The notes beneath the pieces were generated by a model. That model saw only the letters and a list, made by a program, of their open reading frames with translations, did not search any database and was not told the DNA's origin. Positions 18,427-27,116 of a stretch of 64,000 bases of DNA are shown in pieces. How positions within the stretch are numbered: the first letter of the stretch is position 1; the number at the start of each line of letters is the position of its first letter. The position numbers and the translations under genes were made by a program. The stretch is from G963717155 sp963717155 (lineage in GTDB: Bacteria; Actinomycetota; Thermoleophilia; Gaiellales; JALYLC01), in assembly GCA_963717155.1 (NCBI GenBank), contig OY970326.1, forward strand, positions 2,046,001 to 2,110,000. The letters run 5' to 3'.

Positions 18427-19323
18427 ATGTGCCGACTGTTCGGAATGAGCGCGGCGCCACATCGTGATCGTGCGACGTTCTGGCTGCTCGACGCCGAGGA
18501 CGGGCTGGCGGTACAGAGCCGCCGCGAGCCCGACGGAACCGGCCTCGGCGTCTTCGACGCGCACGGTCTCCCGATCGTGAGCAAGCAGCCGGTCGCCGCC
18601 TACGAGGATCTCGAGTTCGCCCGCGAGGCGCGCGAGCTCGAGTCGACCACGTTCATCGCGCACATCCGCTATGCCTCGACCGGGGCGGTCGCGCTCGAGA
18701 ACACCCACCCCTTCGAGCAGCAGGGCCGGCTGCTGGCACACAACGGCGTGATCGGAGACCTCGATCGCCTCGACCGGGAGCTCGGCGACCACCGCGCGCT
18801 CGTCCAGGGCGACACCGACTCGGAGCGCTTCTTCGCGCTCGTCACGCGCCGGATCGAGCAGCACGCGGGCGACATCACGGCGGGGCTCACGTCCGCCGCC
18901 CGGTTCGTGGCGAGAGAGCTCCCGCTGTATGCGCTGAACGTCGTCCTCGTCACGCCCAGCGAGCTCTGGGCCCTGCGCTATCCCGATACGCACGACCTGC
19001 TGTTCCTCGAGCGCAAGCCGGAGGGTCATCGAGGCCATCTCGACCATGCGAGCGCAGCGGGCACCGTGCGGGTCAGGTCGACGGATGCGGCCCGACACCC
19101 CGTGGTCGTCGTCGCGAGCGAGCCCATGGACGAGGATCCACACTGGCGCGCGCTCGGCTCGGGTGAGCTCCTGCACGTGGACGGGCACCTCGCCACGACC
19201 GTCGAGCGCGTGCTGGAGCAGCCGCCGGCGCATCGGCTGACGCTCGCGGATCTCGACGCGCGAGCGGCCGCCTCCCAGAAGCACCCGGCTCCAGTGGCGA
19301 CGTCTCCAGACGTTCACACCTGA
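18427..19323 (+). CDS. Class II glutamine amidotransferase domain protein
   Basis: The protein starts Met-Cys2-Arg-Leu-Phe-Gly; Cys2 would be the N-terminal nucleophile after Met removal. HIRYAST and AHNGVIGD carry the glutamine-binding Arg and the oxyanion Asn-Gly of the GATase type 4 (YafJ/EgtC-like) family. At 298 residues it is a stand-alone amidohydrolase domain that would release ammonia from glutamine or a gamma-glutamyl compound. EgtC-like action in ergothioneine synthesis is possible, but no egt genes are near. Confidence 0.78.
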   Translation: MCRLFGMSAAPHRDRATFWLLDAEDGLAVQSRREPDGTGLGVFDAHGLPIVSKQPVAAYEDLEFAREARELESTTFIAHIRYASTGAVALENTHPFEQQGRLLAHNGVIGDLDRLDRELGDHRALVQGDTDSERFFALVTRRIEQHAGDITAGLTSAARFVARELPLYALNVVLVTPSELWALRYPDTHDLLFLERKPEGHRGHLDHASAAGTVRVRSTDAARHPVVVVASEPMDEDPHWRALGSGELLHVDGHLATTVERVLEQPPAHRLTLADLDARAAASQKHPAPVATSPDVHT

Positions 19324-19404
19324 TTCACCGCCTCGGAACCACGATCGCGGGCCGATCCGGCAAAAGTGTCGGACGGCGGGGGCCACGATCGACAAAGGAG
19401 CGGT

Positions 19405-21348
19405 ATGAGCTTCCGGGACCTGTTCATCCGGACGTCAGCGAGGCTTGCTCGCGGTCCGCGCCGCCGCCGAGGCCTGCTGGCCGGTGGCGCCGGGACGATC
19501 GCGCTGGCGGCCGTCCTCGTAGCAACCATCTCGGCGGGCACCTCGTCCGCACACCACGTGCCGCTGCAGCGCGTCGACTACCAGCGTGCCGATGGTCTCG
19601 GGATCCGGCCCGGCAAGATCAAGCACGTCTGGCTGATCATGCTCGAGAACAAGTCGTACGACGCGAGCTTCACCGGCCAGAACAACAACACGTATCTCTG
19701 GCAGACGCTCCCGGCCCAGGGCGTGCTGCTGAAGAACTACTTCGGAACCGGCCACTTCAGCCTGGACAACTACATCTCGATGGTCAGCGGGCAGGCGACG
19801 CAGCCCGACACCCAGGCGGATTGCCCGTTCTACGACACGTTCTCCGGCGCTGTCGACACGTCTGGCACGCTCGAGACGAACCCGAACTACGGGCAGGTCG
19901 CCTCGGCGGCAGGCCCGAACGCGATCGCGGGATCGAACGGCTGCGTGTACGGCTCGACGGTCCAGACCCTGTTCAACCAGCTCGACGCGGCGCATGTCAG
20001 CTGGAAGGGCTACGCGCAGGACCTGAACGCGGCCCAGGGCGACCACTCGGTAGGCCCGGCGGCATGCGGCGCGCCATTCGCGACGGCCGGAGCGACCGGC
20101 AGCACGACGCAGGCCAATCCGGGGAGCGCGAACGCGACGGATCAGTACGTTCCGAAGCACTTCCCGTTCCCCTGGTTCGAGTCGGTGCTGCAGTCCGGCG
20201 ACTGCAACCCGGCCCACATCGCCGACGTCTTCGACGCGAGCAACGGCCTGTACCACGACCTGCAGAGCGCCGGCACCACGCCGGCATTCAGCTGGATCTC
20301 GCCGAACAACTGCAGCGACGCGCACGATGCCGTCTGCAAGGGGAACAACCTCTCGGGCGGCTTCACGGATCCGAACACGCCGAGCGCCACGCCGAAGAAC
20401 CACACGGGCGGCCTGTACGCGGCCGATCTGTTCCTCTCGCACGTCATCCCCGAGATCGAGAAGTCGCCCGCGTTCAAGGACGGCGGTCTGATCGACATCA
20501 CGTTCGACGAGGCATTCCCGCCCTTCACCTACACGGGTAACAGCTTCTCGAACTCGACGCTCATCGCGCCGAACGCCGCCGCCTCGATCGCATCGGATAC
20601 GGCAGGCCAGACGATCTACGGCCACACCGTGCATTCCGAGCCGACAGGGCCGAACACGCCGCTCGCGACCGATGCGAGCGGCAACCAGCTCTACCCGGGG
20701 CCGGGCGACAACGCCTTCGTCGACCGCCCGGACGCGTGTGTCGCCCAGACGGCACCGTCCCAGCCCGCAGGCACGTGCCTCCTCGGCGGAGGCAGCCATG
20801 TCCCGGGCGCCCGCACGGACAGCGGCGCAACCGCGGCATCCGGGGTATCCACGATTCGAGATGACGCGATCGTGGCAACCGACGCCGGACGCGCCGTGAC
20901 GGGGACAGGCATCCCGGCCGGGGCCTTCGTCAGCCAGGTCACGGACGCATCCAACTCCCCGGATATTCCGGCGGGCGGACCGGCAGACACCGGCCTGTTC
21001 ACGATCGTCGACTCGACGGGCGCCGTGCTCACCACGACCGCTGCAGTCAGCGGGGTCACGCTCGGTGCCCGCACGCCGGCGACCGACCCCCTGTACGACG
21101 CAACCGATCCGACGAACGGCGGCGGCGACACCGGCAGCGTGCTCATCAGCCCGTTCATCCGACCGGGAACGGTCAGCAACGTGTACTACAACCACTACAG
21201 CTGGCTGCGCACGATGGAGGACATCTTCGGCGTGGGCCGCAGCTCGCCGGGACTGGACGGAGCCGGGCACCTCGGGTACGCCGCCCAGCCCGGGCTCGCG
21301 CCGTTCGGATTCGACGTCTTCAACAACCCGTTCGGGTTCGGGCCCTGA
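19405..21348 (+). CDS. Secreted phosphoesterase (phospholipase C / acid phosphatase family)
   Basis: The ATG at 19405 follows AAAGGAG. An arginine-rich N-terminus and a hydrophobic stretch (GTIALAAVLVATISAG, residues ~28-43) make an export signal or anchor. The rest is a phosphoesterase-family domain with metal-site motif VWLIMLENKSYD and later GGLIDITFDEAFPP and NHYSWLRTMEDIFG. A ~110-residue insertion rich in Thr, Gly and Asp interrupts the C-terminal half. It likely hydrolyses phosphate esters or phospholipids outside the cell. The downstream anchored protein may be its partner. Confidence 0.78.
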   Translation: MSFRDLFIRTSARLARGPRRRRGLLAGGAGTIALAAVLVATISAGTSSAHHVPLQRVDYQRADGLGIRPGKIKHVWLIMLENKSYDASFTGQNNNTYLWQTLPAQGVLLKNYFGTGHFSLDNYISMVSGQATQPDTQADCPFYDTFSGAVDTSGTLETNPNYGQVASAAGPNAIAGSNGCVYGSTVQTLFNQLDAAHVSWKGYAQDLNAAQGDHSVGPAACGAPFATAGATGSTTQANPGSANATDQYVPKHFPFPWFESVLQSGDCNPAHIADVFDASNGLYHDLQSAGTTPAFSWISPNNCSDAHDAVCKGNNLSGGFTDPNTPSATPKNHTGGLYAADLFLSHVIPEIEKSPAFKDGGLIDITFDEAFPPFTYTGNSFSNSTLIAPNAAASIASDTAGQTIYGHTVHSEPTGPNTPLATDASGNQLYPGPGDNAFVDRPDACVAQTAPSQPAGTCLLGGGSHVPGARTDSGATAASGVSTIRDDAIVATDAGRAVTGTGIPAGAFVSQVTDASNSPDIPAGGPADTGLFTIVDSTGAVLTTTAAVSGVTLGARTPATDPLYDATDPTNGGGDTGSVLISPFIRPGTVSNVYYNHYSWLRTMEDIFGVGRSSPGLDGAGHLGYAAQPGLAPFGFDVFNNPFGFGP

Positions 21349-21375
21349 GCCGACCGAGCGACCCGCTCGATCGTC

Positions 21376-21407
21376 GCTGGAGCCGGGCGTTCGCGCCCGG
21401 CTCCAGC
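21376..21407 (+). terminator. Strong hairpin with TTCG tetraloop
   Basis: GCTGGAGCCGGGCG (21376-21389), a TTCG loop and CGCCCGGCTCCAGC (21394-21407) form a perfect 14-bp stem capped by the very stable UUCG tetraloop, 28 nt after the phosphoesterase stop. No T-tract follows, as is common in high-GC actinobacteria. It may end or attenuate transcription. If the next gene begins upstream of it (see that entry), it lies inside a coding region. Confidence 0.55.
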
Positions 21408-21437
21408 CGGCGACGCCTACTCGCGATCGCATGCGTC

Positions 21438-21977
21438 GTGATCGCCGTCGTCACCGTCTCGGCCGCGTGGCTCCAGACCCGGGGAGGCGACCGTGCCTCG
21501 GCCGCCAGCGAGTACGGCGAGCTCCCGAGCTGGCTCCCGAAGGCGAAGGTGCCAGTGGGACGGGTCCTCCAGGCGAGCAGCGAGCACCCTCGGCTCGCGA
21601 TCCAGGGTGACAGCGTCTCGGTGCACCTGAGCCACGGCACGGTGCTCGCGACGACGGTCGGCCCTGAGGTCCCCGAGACGGGCAAGTTCCCGGTTCCCCC
21701 GACGAGCCCGTGCAGCTTCACCGTCACGCTGACGGCCGCCACCGGCACGGTGCCCGTCAAGGCGAGCGCGATCACCATCCTCGACGAGCTCGGACACGTC
21801 CACCACCCGCGCGTCACGGCTCTGGACGGTGCTACCCCGCCGGCCGTCGTGCGCCCGGGTCAGACGGTCATGCTCGAGGTGCGCGACGTGCTCCCGACCG
21901 GTGGTGGGCGCCTGCGCTGGGCGCCACAGGGCAGGGCGCCGATCGCGTCGTGGGACTTCGACGTCGAGATCGACTAG
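21438..21977 (+). CDS. Membrane-anchored or secreted protein of unknown function
   Basis: From GTG 21438 the protein has 179 residues. It begins inside a hydrophobic stretch (IAVVTVSAAWL) and continues as a beta-rich extracytoplasmic domain with VRPGQTVMLEVRDVLP, suggesting a cupredoxin- or Ig-like fold. The frame stays open upstream to a CTG at 21345 that overlaps the phosphoesterase stop (CTGA). Translating from there adds MSRPSDPLDRRW and completes the helix with RRRLLAIACVV, giving a normal signal anchor. That longer form would carry the TTCG hairpin in its coding region. No ATG, GTG or TTG lies in between. Confidence 0.6.
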   Translation: MIAVVTVSAAWLQTRGGDRASAASEYGELPSWLPKAKVPVGRVLQASSEHPRLAIQGDSVSVHLSHGTVLATTVGPEVPETGKFPVPPTSPCSFTVTLTAATGTVPVKASAITILDELGHVHHPRVTALDGATPPAVVRPGQTVMLEVRDVLPTGGGRLRWAPQGRAPIASWDFDVEID

Positions 21978-22001
21978 GAACCCTCAGGCGGCGATCGCCG
22001 C

Positions 22002-23537
22002 TCAGCCTATGGGAGCTTCGGCGTGGTGATCGGCGGGACACTGATCACCGGCGTCGAGATCGGGGGCGTCGTCACGGCCGGGACCGTCACCGACGGCGTC
22101 GAGATCGGGGGCGTCGCCAGTCCGGGCACGGTCCCGATCGGTGTCGTGACCGCGGGGGTCGTGATCGGCGGGACCGTGACCTGTGGGACGGTGACTGCCG
22201 GCGTGATCACGCTCGGCACGGTGGCGCTCGGGACGCTGACCCGGGGCGTGGTGAGACTGTCGATGTGCGTCGTCGCGCTCGGCGGAGCCACCGCACTCGG
22301 ACCGGCGGTCGTCGTGGGCGTCCCCGGCGACGTCCCGATCGCAGCCGGGGCGCGACCGGGCGGCGAGGACCCGGCCGGGCTGGTCGCCGGTGTGCCTGCG
22401 GGCGTCGCGGCCACTGCCGGGGTCACCGCCGGGGTCGTGCTCGGTTTCGCGCGAGGTGCGGGCGCCGGATGCGCGGCATGGCCCGAGCGGTGAGCGGCTG
22501 CCGGGCGGATCCGCGCCGGATCGCCGATGACCGAGCACTCCGGACGGAGCGCTCGCAGCGAGCGACCGGCGCCCGGTCGCGCTCGAGTGGCCGACCGGGA
22601 TCGTGGCCGCCGCATGGCGCGGCGTCGTGCTCGGAAGCGCGCGCTGTGCGGGAGGTGATTCCGTCAGTCGCTGCGCAACGAGCATGCCGCCACCACCGAC
22701 GGCAAGTGCGGCGGCGGTCGCGAGCGACGCGACGGTCGCGATGCCGAGGGGAGCATCTCCTCCTCCGCGGATCACCTCGCCGAGGCGGGCGAGCAGACCG
22801 GCGAGCGGCACCAGCGGCGCGCCGCCTCGAAGTCGCAGGCCGGCTTCCTGATAGGAGGCGAGCGTGCGGCGGCAGCGTTCGCAGCCGGCGAGATGCGCCT
22901 CCAACGCGAGTGTGCTCGAGGAGGCGCGACCGTCGACGTAGTCCGACAGGGGACCGAGCATCGCGCGACAGTCGGGCGAGAGCTCGTCGAGGGCGACCTG
23001 CTCGCGTCGCACCACGCTGCGCAAGCGCATGCGTGCCCGGGAGATGACCTGCGCGACCGCGTCGGCGCCGATCCCGAGCTCGGATCCGATCTCGGCGTAC
23101 GAGTGGCCGTCGACATCTCTCAGCGTCAGTGCGCGTCGTTGACGCCGTGTCAGCAGCGTGGCGCAACGGCGCACGAGGCGACGCTGCTCGACGAGGAGCG
23201 CCGCCCGCTCCGGATCGCGTTCGAGCTGATCGTCGGCCCCGACCGTCGTCTCGAGATCGTCGACGAGGACCTCGTGCGCGTCCCGCCGCTGGTTCCAGAG
23301 CACGTTCCGCGCAGTCCGGTGGAGGTACGCCGGGACATTCATCCCGGCCGGCGGATCGGGAAAGCGCGCCATGAAGCGGACGAAGACCTCCTGCACGAGG
23401 TCGTCAGCGGCGGCCGCGTCGGCCGTCAATCGCAAGCACTGGCGACGGAGGCGCGGCGCATGCAGCTCGTAGAGGGACTCGATCGTCGATGCGCCGATCG
23501 GGCCGGTGGCACTCCAGGCCTCCACTCTGCTCGCCAC
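22002..23537 (-). CDS. ECF sigma factor fused to zinc-finger, membrane helix and repeat tail (tail frameshifted)
   Basis: GTG 23537 follows GAGGAGGGG. Residues ~20-90 are sigma region 2 (DDLVQEVFVRFMARF) and ~120-170 region 4 (HSYAEIGSELGIGADAV). An anti-sigma-type zinc finger follows at ~214-221 (H-x3-C-x2-C in AHLAGCERC), then a membrane helix (~262-282). This matches known actinobacterial ECF classes that carry their own anti-sigma module. After about residue 320 this frame becomes Arg/His/Asp-rich nonsense. The next frame instead gives a Pro/Thr/Val-rich tail (PPISTPSVTVPAVT repeats) down to a stop at 22007. One inserted base near 22540-22580 therefore seems to disrupt the natural tail. 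Confidence 0.75.
   Translation of the reverse strand: MASRVEAWSATGPIGASTIESLYELHAPRLRRQCLRLTADAAAADDLVQEVFVRFMARFPDPPAGMNVPAYLHRTARNVLWNQRRDAHEVLVDDLETTVGADDQLERDPERAALLVEQRRLVRRCATLLTRRQRRALTLRDVDGHSYAEIGSELGIGADAVAQVISRARMRLRSVVRREQVALDELSPDCRAMLGPLSDYVDGRASSSTLALEAHLAGCERCRRTLASYQEAGLRLRGGAPLVPLAGLLARLGEVIRGGGDAPLGIATVASLATAAALAVGGGGMLVAQRLTESPPAQRALPSTTPRHAAATIPVGHSSATGRRSLAASAPSGVLGHRRSGADPPGSRSPLGPCRASGARTSRETEHDPGGDPGSGRDARRHTGDQPGRVLAARSRPGCDRDVAGDAHDDRRSECGGSAERDDAHRQSHHAPGQRPERHRAERDHAGSHRPTGHGPADHDPRGHDTDRDRARTGDAPDLDAVGDGPGRDDAPDLDAGDQCPADHHAEAPIG
22050..22115. repeat. 45-bp tandem repeat in the sigma-factor tail
   Basis: The 21-bp unit at 22050-22070 recurs identically at 22095-22115, a 45-bp (15-codon) period. 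In the repeat-coding minus-strand frame it encodes two copies of a Pro/Thr-rich motif of the form TPPISTP. Weaker copies continue to about 22260. It encodes an extended extracellular linker. Confidence 0.7.
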
Positions 23538-23728
23538 GCTCCCCTCCTCGGATAGGCGCGACTCCTCTACACGTATCTCACGGTAGCGAAGATTGTTGCG
23601 CTCGATACCGGCTTCGACTGCTTCTACCCCGTCCGGGGGATTTGATCACCTCGACCATCAGGATCGCGCGAACGGTGGGTCTACCAGGTGAAGCCCGACA
23701 CGAATCCACCCACCGAAGGAGCGCTCGA

Positions 23729-24577
23729 ATGATCGGCCAGAACCACCCACCGCCCGCAAGCCACGCGACCGTTCCCGAGGCGCTCGCGCTGGTTGCAGTC
23801 GCGATCGGCCTCGCGGACGGGATCCGCACACTCGTGCCCGACTGCACCGTCGGCGTGGTCGCCGGAGTCCAGTCGGAGTGGCAGCTGCTTGCACAACGGG
23901 GGCCGATCGATGTCGCGGCGACGTGGCGCCCATCGCTCGCGAATCGCGTGAGCGCCAGTGATCGCGCCACGCAGACGGTCGATTACCTCGTAGCGCCGTT
24001 CTCGTCCGTCGGCGTCCACGTGCTGCTCGTCCTGATCGCCGCGCCAGGTGAGCGGTTGCCGGCGCGCGTCCGCCCGGCGATGCAGTCTCTGCTCGACGAT
24101 GGCGGCGTGCTGATCGACCGTGCGCTTGCTGCACAGGTGCATGACCGCGCCATCCGGCGAGACGTGCTTCTGTGTCAGCGACGCCACGGTGCGCCCCACG
24201 GCGGGATCGCCGGCGTCGAGAAGGCGCTCTCCGCGCTCTGGCCGAACGCAATCGCGCACTTCTACGATCACGGCTCGCTCGAGGACGCAGCACCGACGCC
24301 ACGCGGGCTCATGCGCGCGGCGTGCGCCGGCGATCAGCCGGTGGTCGGACGGACGCCGGCCCACCACGGGCTGCTTCCGCCCGATCTGACGTTCCACGTG
24401 GCAATCCCGATCCGACGTCACGGTGGAGCGTTTCTCATCACCGCCTACGCAGGCGGGGAGGAGCCGGACGCCGTCAGCGTCGCAACGGCGACCGAGCTCG
24501 TGGGCTCTCTGGAGTCCTTCAAGACCACTACACGGCCGAGCACGGCCGTCCTCACAGGAGCCGTGACCCATGGCTGA
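23729..24577 (+). CDS. GAF-like sensor protein of unknown function
   Basis: ATG 23729 follows GAAGGAG and gives 282 residues with no membrane segment. Two similar alpha/beta segments (about residues 15-135 and 150-265) each end in strands like VHVLLVLIAA and FHVAIPIRRHGG, suggesting tandem GAF-like domains. Longer upstream starts run through the sigma-factor promoter region and are unlikely. Its stop overlaps the next gene, a LuxR-type HTH protein, by 8 nt, so the pair probably forms a sensor-regulator unit. The family is not recognised. Confidence 0.55.
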   Translation: MIGQNHPPPASHATVPEALALVAVAIGLADGIRTLVPDCTVGVVAGVQSEWQLLAQRGPIDVAATWRPSLANRVSASDRATQTVDYLVAPFSSVGVHVLLVLIAAPGERLPARVRPAMQSLLDDGGVLIDRALAAQVHDRAIRRDVLLCQRRHGAPHGGIAGVEKALSALWPNAIAHFYDHGSLEDAAPTPRGLMRAACAGDQPVVGRTPAHHGLLPPDLTFHVAIPIRRHGGAFLITAYAGGEEPDAVSVATATELVGSLESFKTTTRPSTAVLTGAVTHG

Positions 24578-24995
24578 TCTTCACTGCCCGGTCCATCCCG
24601 ACGCCCAGGTGCGGCGCTACCGAACGCTCGGCCCGCTCGGACGCGGCGTCTACCCGCAGTGCGTGCCGGGCGACGGAGTTGAACCCCACCTGCTCTCATG
24701 GGATCCGGTCGTCGCGATCGAGGCCGACTCGACGACCGAGGCTCGGGTCGTGCCCGCCGCTGTCGGTGACACCGGGCTCACACCGAGCGAGCTCGCGGTG
24801 CTCTGCGCCGCCGCGAACGGACTCTCGACAGGCGAGACCGGTCGCCAGCTCGGCAAGAGCCCCGAGACCGTCAAGACCCAGCGTCGCTCGATCCTGTTGA
24901 AGCTCGGCGCGCGCAACGCCCCCCAGGCGGTGTACCTCGCGAGCGAGCGAGGCATCCTCGTCGTCGGGCAGGCCCAGGCAGCACGCGCCGCATAG
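24570..24995 (+). CDS. LuxR-type HTH protein
   Basis: The 141-residue protein has a C-terminal GerE/LuxR helix-turn-helix (residues ~68-125: LTPSELAVLCAAANGLSTGE, then SPETVKTQRRSILLKLGARN) and a short N-terminal part without a receiver domain. CAGGAG lies nine bases before ATG 24570. It would bind DNA or act as an output for the GAF-like protein whose gene it overlaps. It is followed after 28 nt by the PAS-EAL gene. Confidence 0.78.
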   Translation: MADLHCPVHPDAQVRRYRTLGPLGRGVYPQCVPGDGVEPHLLSWDPVVAIEADSTTEARVVPAAVGDTGLTPSELAVLCAAANGLSTGETGRQLGKSPETVKTQRRSILLKLGARNAPQAVYLASERGILVVGQAQAARAA

Positions 24996-25023
24996 CGACT
25001 GCTCGAGCATCGGGAGGTGCACC

Positions 25024-26253
25024 ATGCACGGCTCGTCGTCGGTCGACGGAGCTCGCCGGACCGGTCCGCTCGTCAGAGCGGTGGTTGCACTGCTCGCGGA
25101 AGCGGCCGCTGTCACGTCGGCGCAGGGCGTCGTGCTCGAGGTGAACGACGCGTTCTGCCGGCTCACTGGCTTTCGGCGAGAGGCGCTGCTCGGGCACATG
25201 CTCCCGCTGCTCGGCGGCATCCCGAGTGCGACCGGGCCTGACCTGCGCGAGGTCGCGGCACCCGCGGACTGGATGGCATCCGTCGCGGTCGTGTGCGCGG
25301 ATGGCACGCAGTCGAACGTCATCGCGTCGATCGTCCAGATCGAACCGGGCGGTGACGATTCCGGCACGCTGCTGATCCGGGTCCCGCACCAGCGCCGGAT
25401 GCAAGCTGCGACGCGCACGAAGCGCGTCAGATCGGAGATCGAGCTCGCGGCCGAACGAGGCGAGCTCTTCGCGCGCTACCAGCCGATCGTCTCCCTTCGC
25501 CACGGCCACATCGAGGCGTTCGAGGCGCTCCTGCGCTGGCACCACCCGGTGCACGGCGTCGTGGGGACCGGCGCGTTCATCGGTGAGGCCGAATCACGCG
25601 GCGTGCTCTCCGACATCACGCGCATGATCGTCCACGACGCGTGCCACGACGCAGCACACTGGAACGGGATCAGCCCCGGCGGACGACCGATCTGCGTGAG
25701 CGTGAACCTGTGCGGCTCGCAGCTCCGGGATCCCCGCCTCATCGACTCGATCGCCGACGCCCTCACGACGAGCGGGCTCGCTCCGTCGCTCTTGTGGCTC
25801 GAGATCACCGAGAACACGGGCATCACGGAGGCGGCGCGCGACCCCGAGCTCCTGCACGACCTGCGACGCGTCGGCTCCAAGCTCGTCCTCGACGACTTCG
25901 GCATCGGCTACGCGTCGCTCGGGTCCGTCCGCAGCCTGCCGCTCGACATCCTCAAGTTCGACCGCTCGCTCGTCGCGGGCGCAGCCGAGAATCGATGCGA
26001 CGCGCGGATCCTGGCCGCGGGCATCGAGATGGGACAGGCGCTCGAGATCGACGTGATCGCCGAGGGCATCGAGAACCGCGCGCAGCTGGAGTACCTGCAG
26101 ACGCTCGAGTGCGCGAGCGGGCAGGGCTACTACTTCTCGCGGCCGATCGACCGCGAGCGAGCCGACCTGCTCGTCGCAAGTGCACCAAACTGGCTCGACG
26201 ACGCGACAGCCCCGGCTGACCGGGCACGACCGTCAGGGATCGGCTCGGCGTAG
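25024..26253 (+). CDS. PAS-EAL cyclic-di-GMP phosphodiesterase
   Basis: The 409-residue protein follows GGGAGG. A PAS domain (residues ~22-120, VVLEVNDAFCRLTGFRREAL) precedes an EAL domain (~140-390). E167-A-L169, VNLCGSQL, DDFGIGYASL and EGIEN retain the metal and base residues, so it should hydrolyse cyclic-di-GMP. There is no GGDEF domain and no membrane segment. With the two preceding genes it forms a compact sensor/HTH/phosphodiesterase cluster. Confidence 0.85.
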   Translation: MHGSSSVDGARRTGPLVRAVVALLAEAAAVTSAQGVVLEVNDAFCRLTGFRREALLGHMLPLLGGIPSATGPDLREVAAPADWMASVAVVCADGTQSNVIASIVQIEPGGDDSGTLLIRVPHQRRMQAATRTKRVRSEIELAAERGELFARYQPIVSLRHGHIEAFEALLRWHHPVHGVVGTGAFIGEAESRGVLSDITRMIVHDACHDAAHWNGISPGGRPICVSVNLCGSQLRDPRLIDSIADALTTSGLAPSLLWLEITENTGITEAARDPELLHDLRRVGSKLVLDDFGIGYASLGSVRSLPLDILKFDRSLVAGAAENRCDARILAAGIEMGQALEIDVIAEGIENRAQLEYLQTLECASGQGYYFSRPIDRERADLLVASAPNWLDDATAPADRARPSGIGSA

Positions 26254-26985
26254 GTGCCGGTGGTAGGAGTCGGGCGCAGCGAGAAAGGATCGGTACAGCG
26301 TGACCGTCTCGGTCTCGTCGTACCCGACGCGTGCGATGCCATCGTCTGACAGCTCGTAGATGCAGGCCTCGGGGAACGAGAGCAGGATCGGCGAGTGCGT
26401 GGCGATCACGAACTGGCAGCCCTGGGCGACGAGCTCGTGCATCCGTGCGAGCAGCGCGAGCTGGCCCTGCGGCGAGAGCGCCGCCTCGGGCTCGTCGAGG
26501 ATGTACAGCCCGTCCGGGCCGAACCGGTGCACGAGCAGCGCGATGAACGACTGGCCGTGCGATTGCTCGTGCAGCGAGACGCCGCCGTAGTAGGAGATGA
26601 TCGGAGGGCCGGCGCCCGGCTCGCGATCGAGCGCCTCGATCTCGCTTGCGACGTTGAAGTACGACTCGGCACGCAGGAAGAAGTCGACCCTCGGCCGCCG
26701 CGCTCCGCGCACGAGCCGCAGCACGTCGCCGAGCTGCGAGTGCGACCCTCGGGTCTCGAATGCGAAGTTGCGGCCGCCGCCTTCCGGGTTGAGGCCGCAC
26801 GCGACCGCGATCGCCTCGATCAGCGTCGACTTACCCGACGCGTTCGCCCCGCACAGGAGGGTGACCTGCGGGCCGAGCTCGAGCTCGGAGAGCCGTGCGA
26901 TCGCCGGTATCGAGAACGGGTACGCGGTCGCGTCGTCGATCAGCTCGCGCTTGAGCACGAGCGAGCGGATGAATGGTTCGCTCAA
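26233..26985 (-). CDS. AAA-type ATPase, SMC/RecF-like (AAA_21)
   Basis: From a TTG at 26985 the protein has 250 residues: Walker A G46-ANASGKS53, Walker B LYILDEPEAAL near residue 160, and a switch histidine in ATHSPILL. The family normally starts a few residues before YIRS-V-x-L, matching SEPFIRSLVLKREL here. The in-frame ATG at 27168 would run across the divergent flavoprotein gene and add an unrelated Arg-rich stretch. No clear ribosome site supports either start. It overlaps the PAS-EAL gene by 21 nt at the convergent ends. The biological role is unknown. Confidence 0.7.
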   Translation of the reverse strand: MSEPFIRSLVLKRELIDDATAYPFSIPAIARLSELELGPQVTLLCGANASGKSTLIEAIAVACGLNPEGGGRNFAFETRGSHSQLGDVLRLVRGARRPRVDFFLRAESYFNVASEIEALDREPGAGPPIISYYGGVSLHEQSHGQSFIALLVHRFGPDGLYILDEPEAALSPQGQLALLARMHELVAQGCQFVIATHSPILLSFPEACIYELSDDGIARVGYDETETVTLYRSFLAAPDSYHRHLRRADP

Positions 26986-27116
26986 CGTGGTGCAGTCGAC
27001 GCGTACGACCGAGGGCGTGGTGTGCGGCGCGTGGCGAGATGCTCCTGACGCAGGGCCTAGACCGACTTCGACGGGCCAGACCGTACACGCCGAGCGAGCT
27101 CGGGAAAAATGCGCCG

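Noticed and set aside
21988..22001. 14-bp palindrome GCGGCGATCGCCGC between convergent genes
   Set aside because: Too little loop for a stable terminator, and GC-rich palindromes of this size are common here; kept only as a note.
22023..22493. Gly/Val/Thr-rich plus-strand frame resembling a surface repeat protein
   Set aside because: It is the reverse complement of the Pro/Thr/Val repeats of the sigma-factor tail; no ribosome site or signal peptide.
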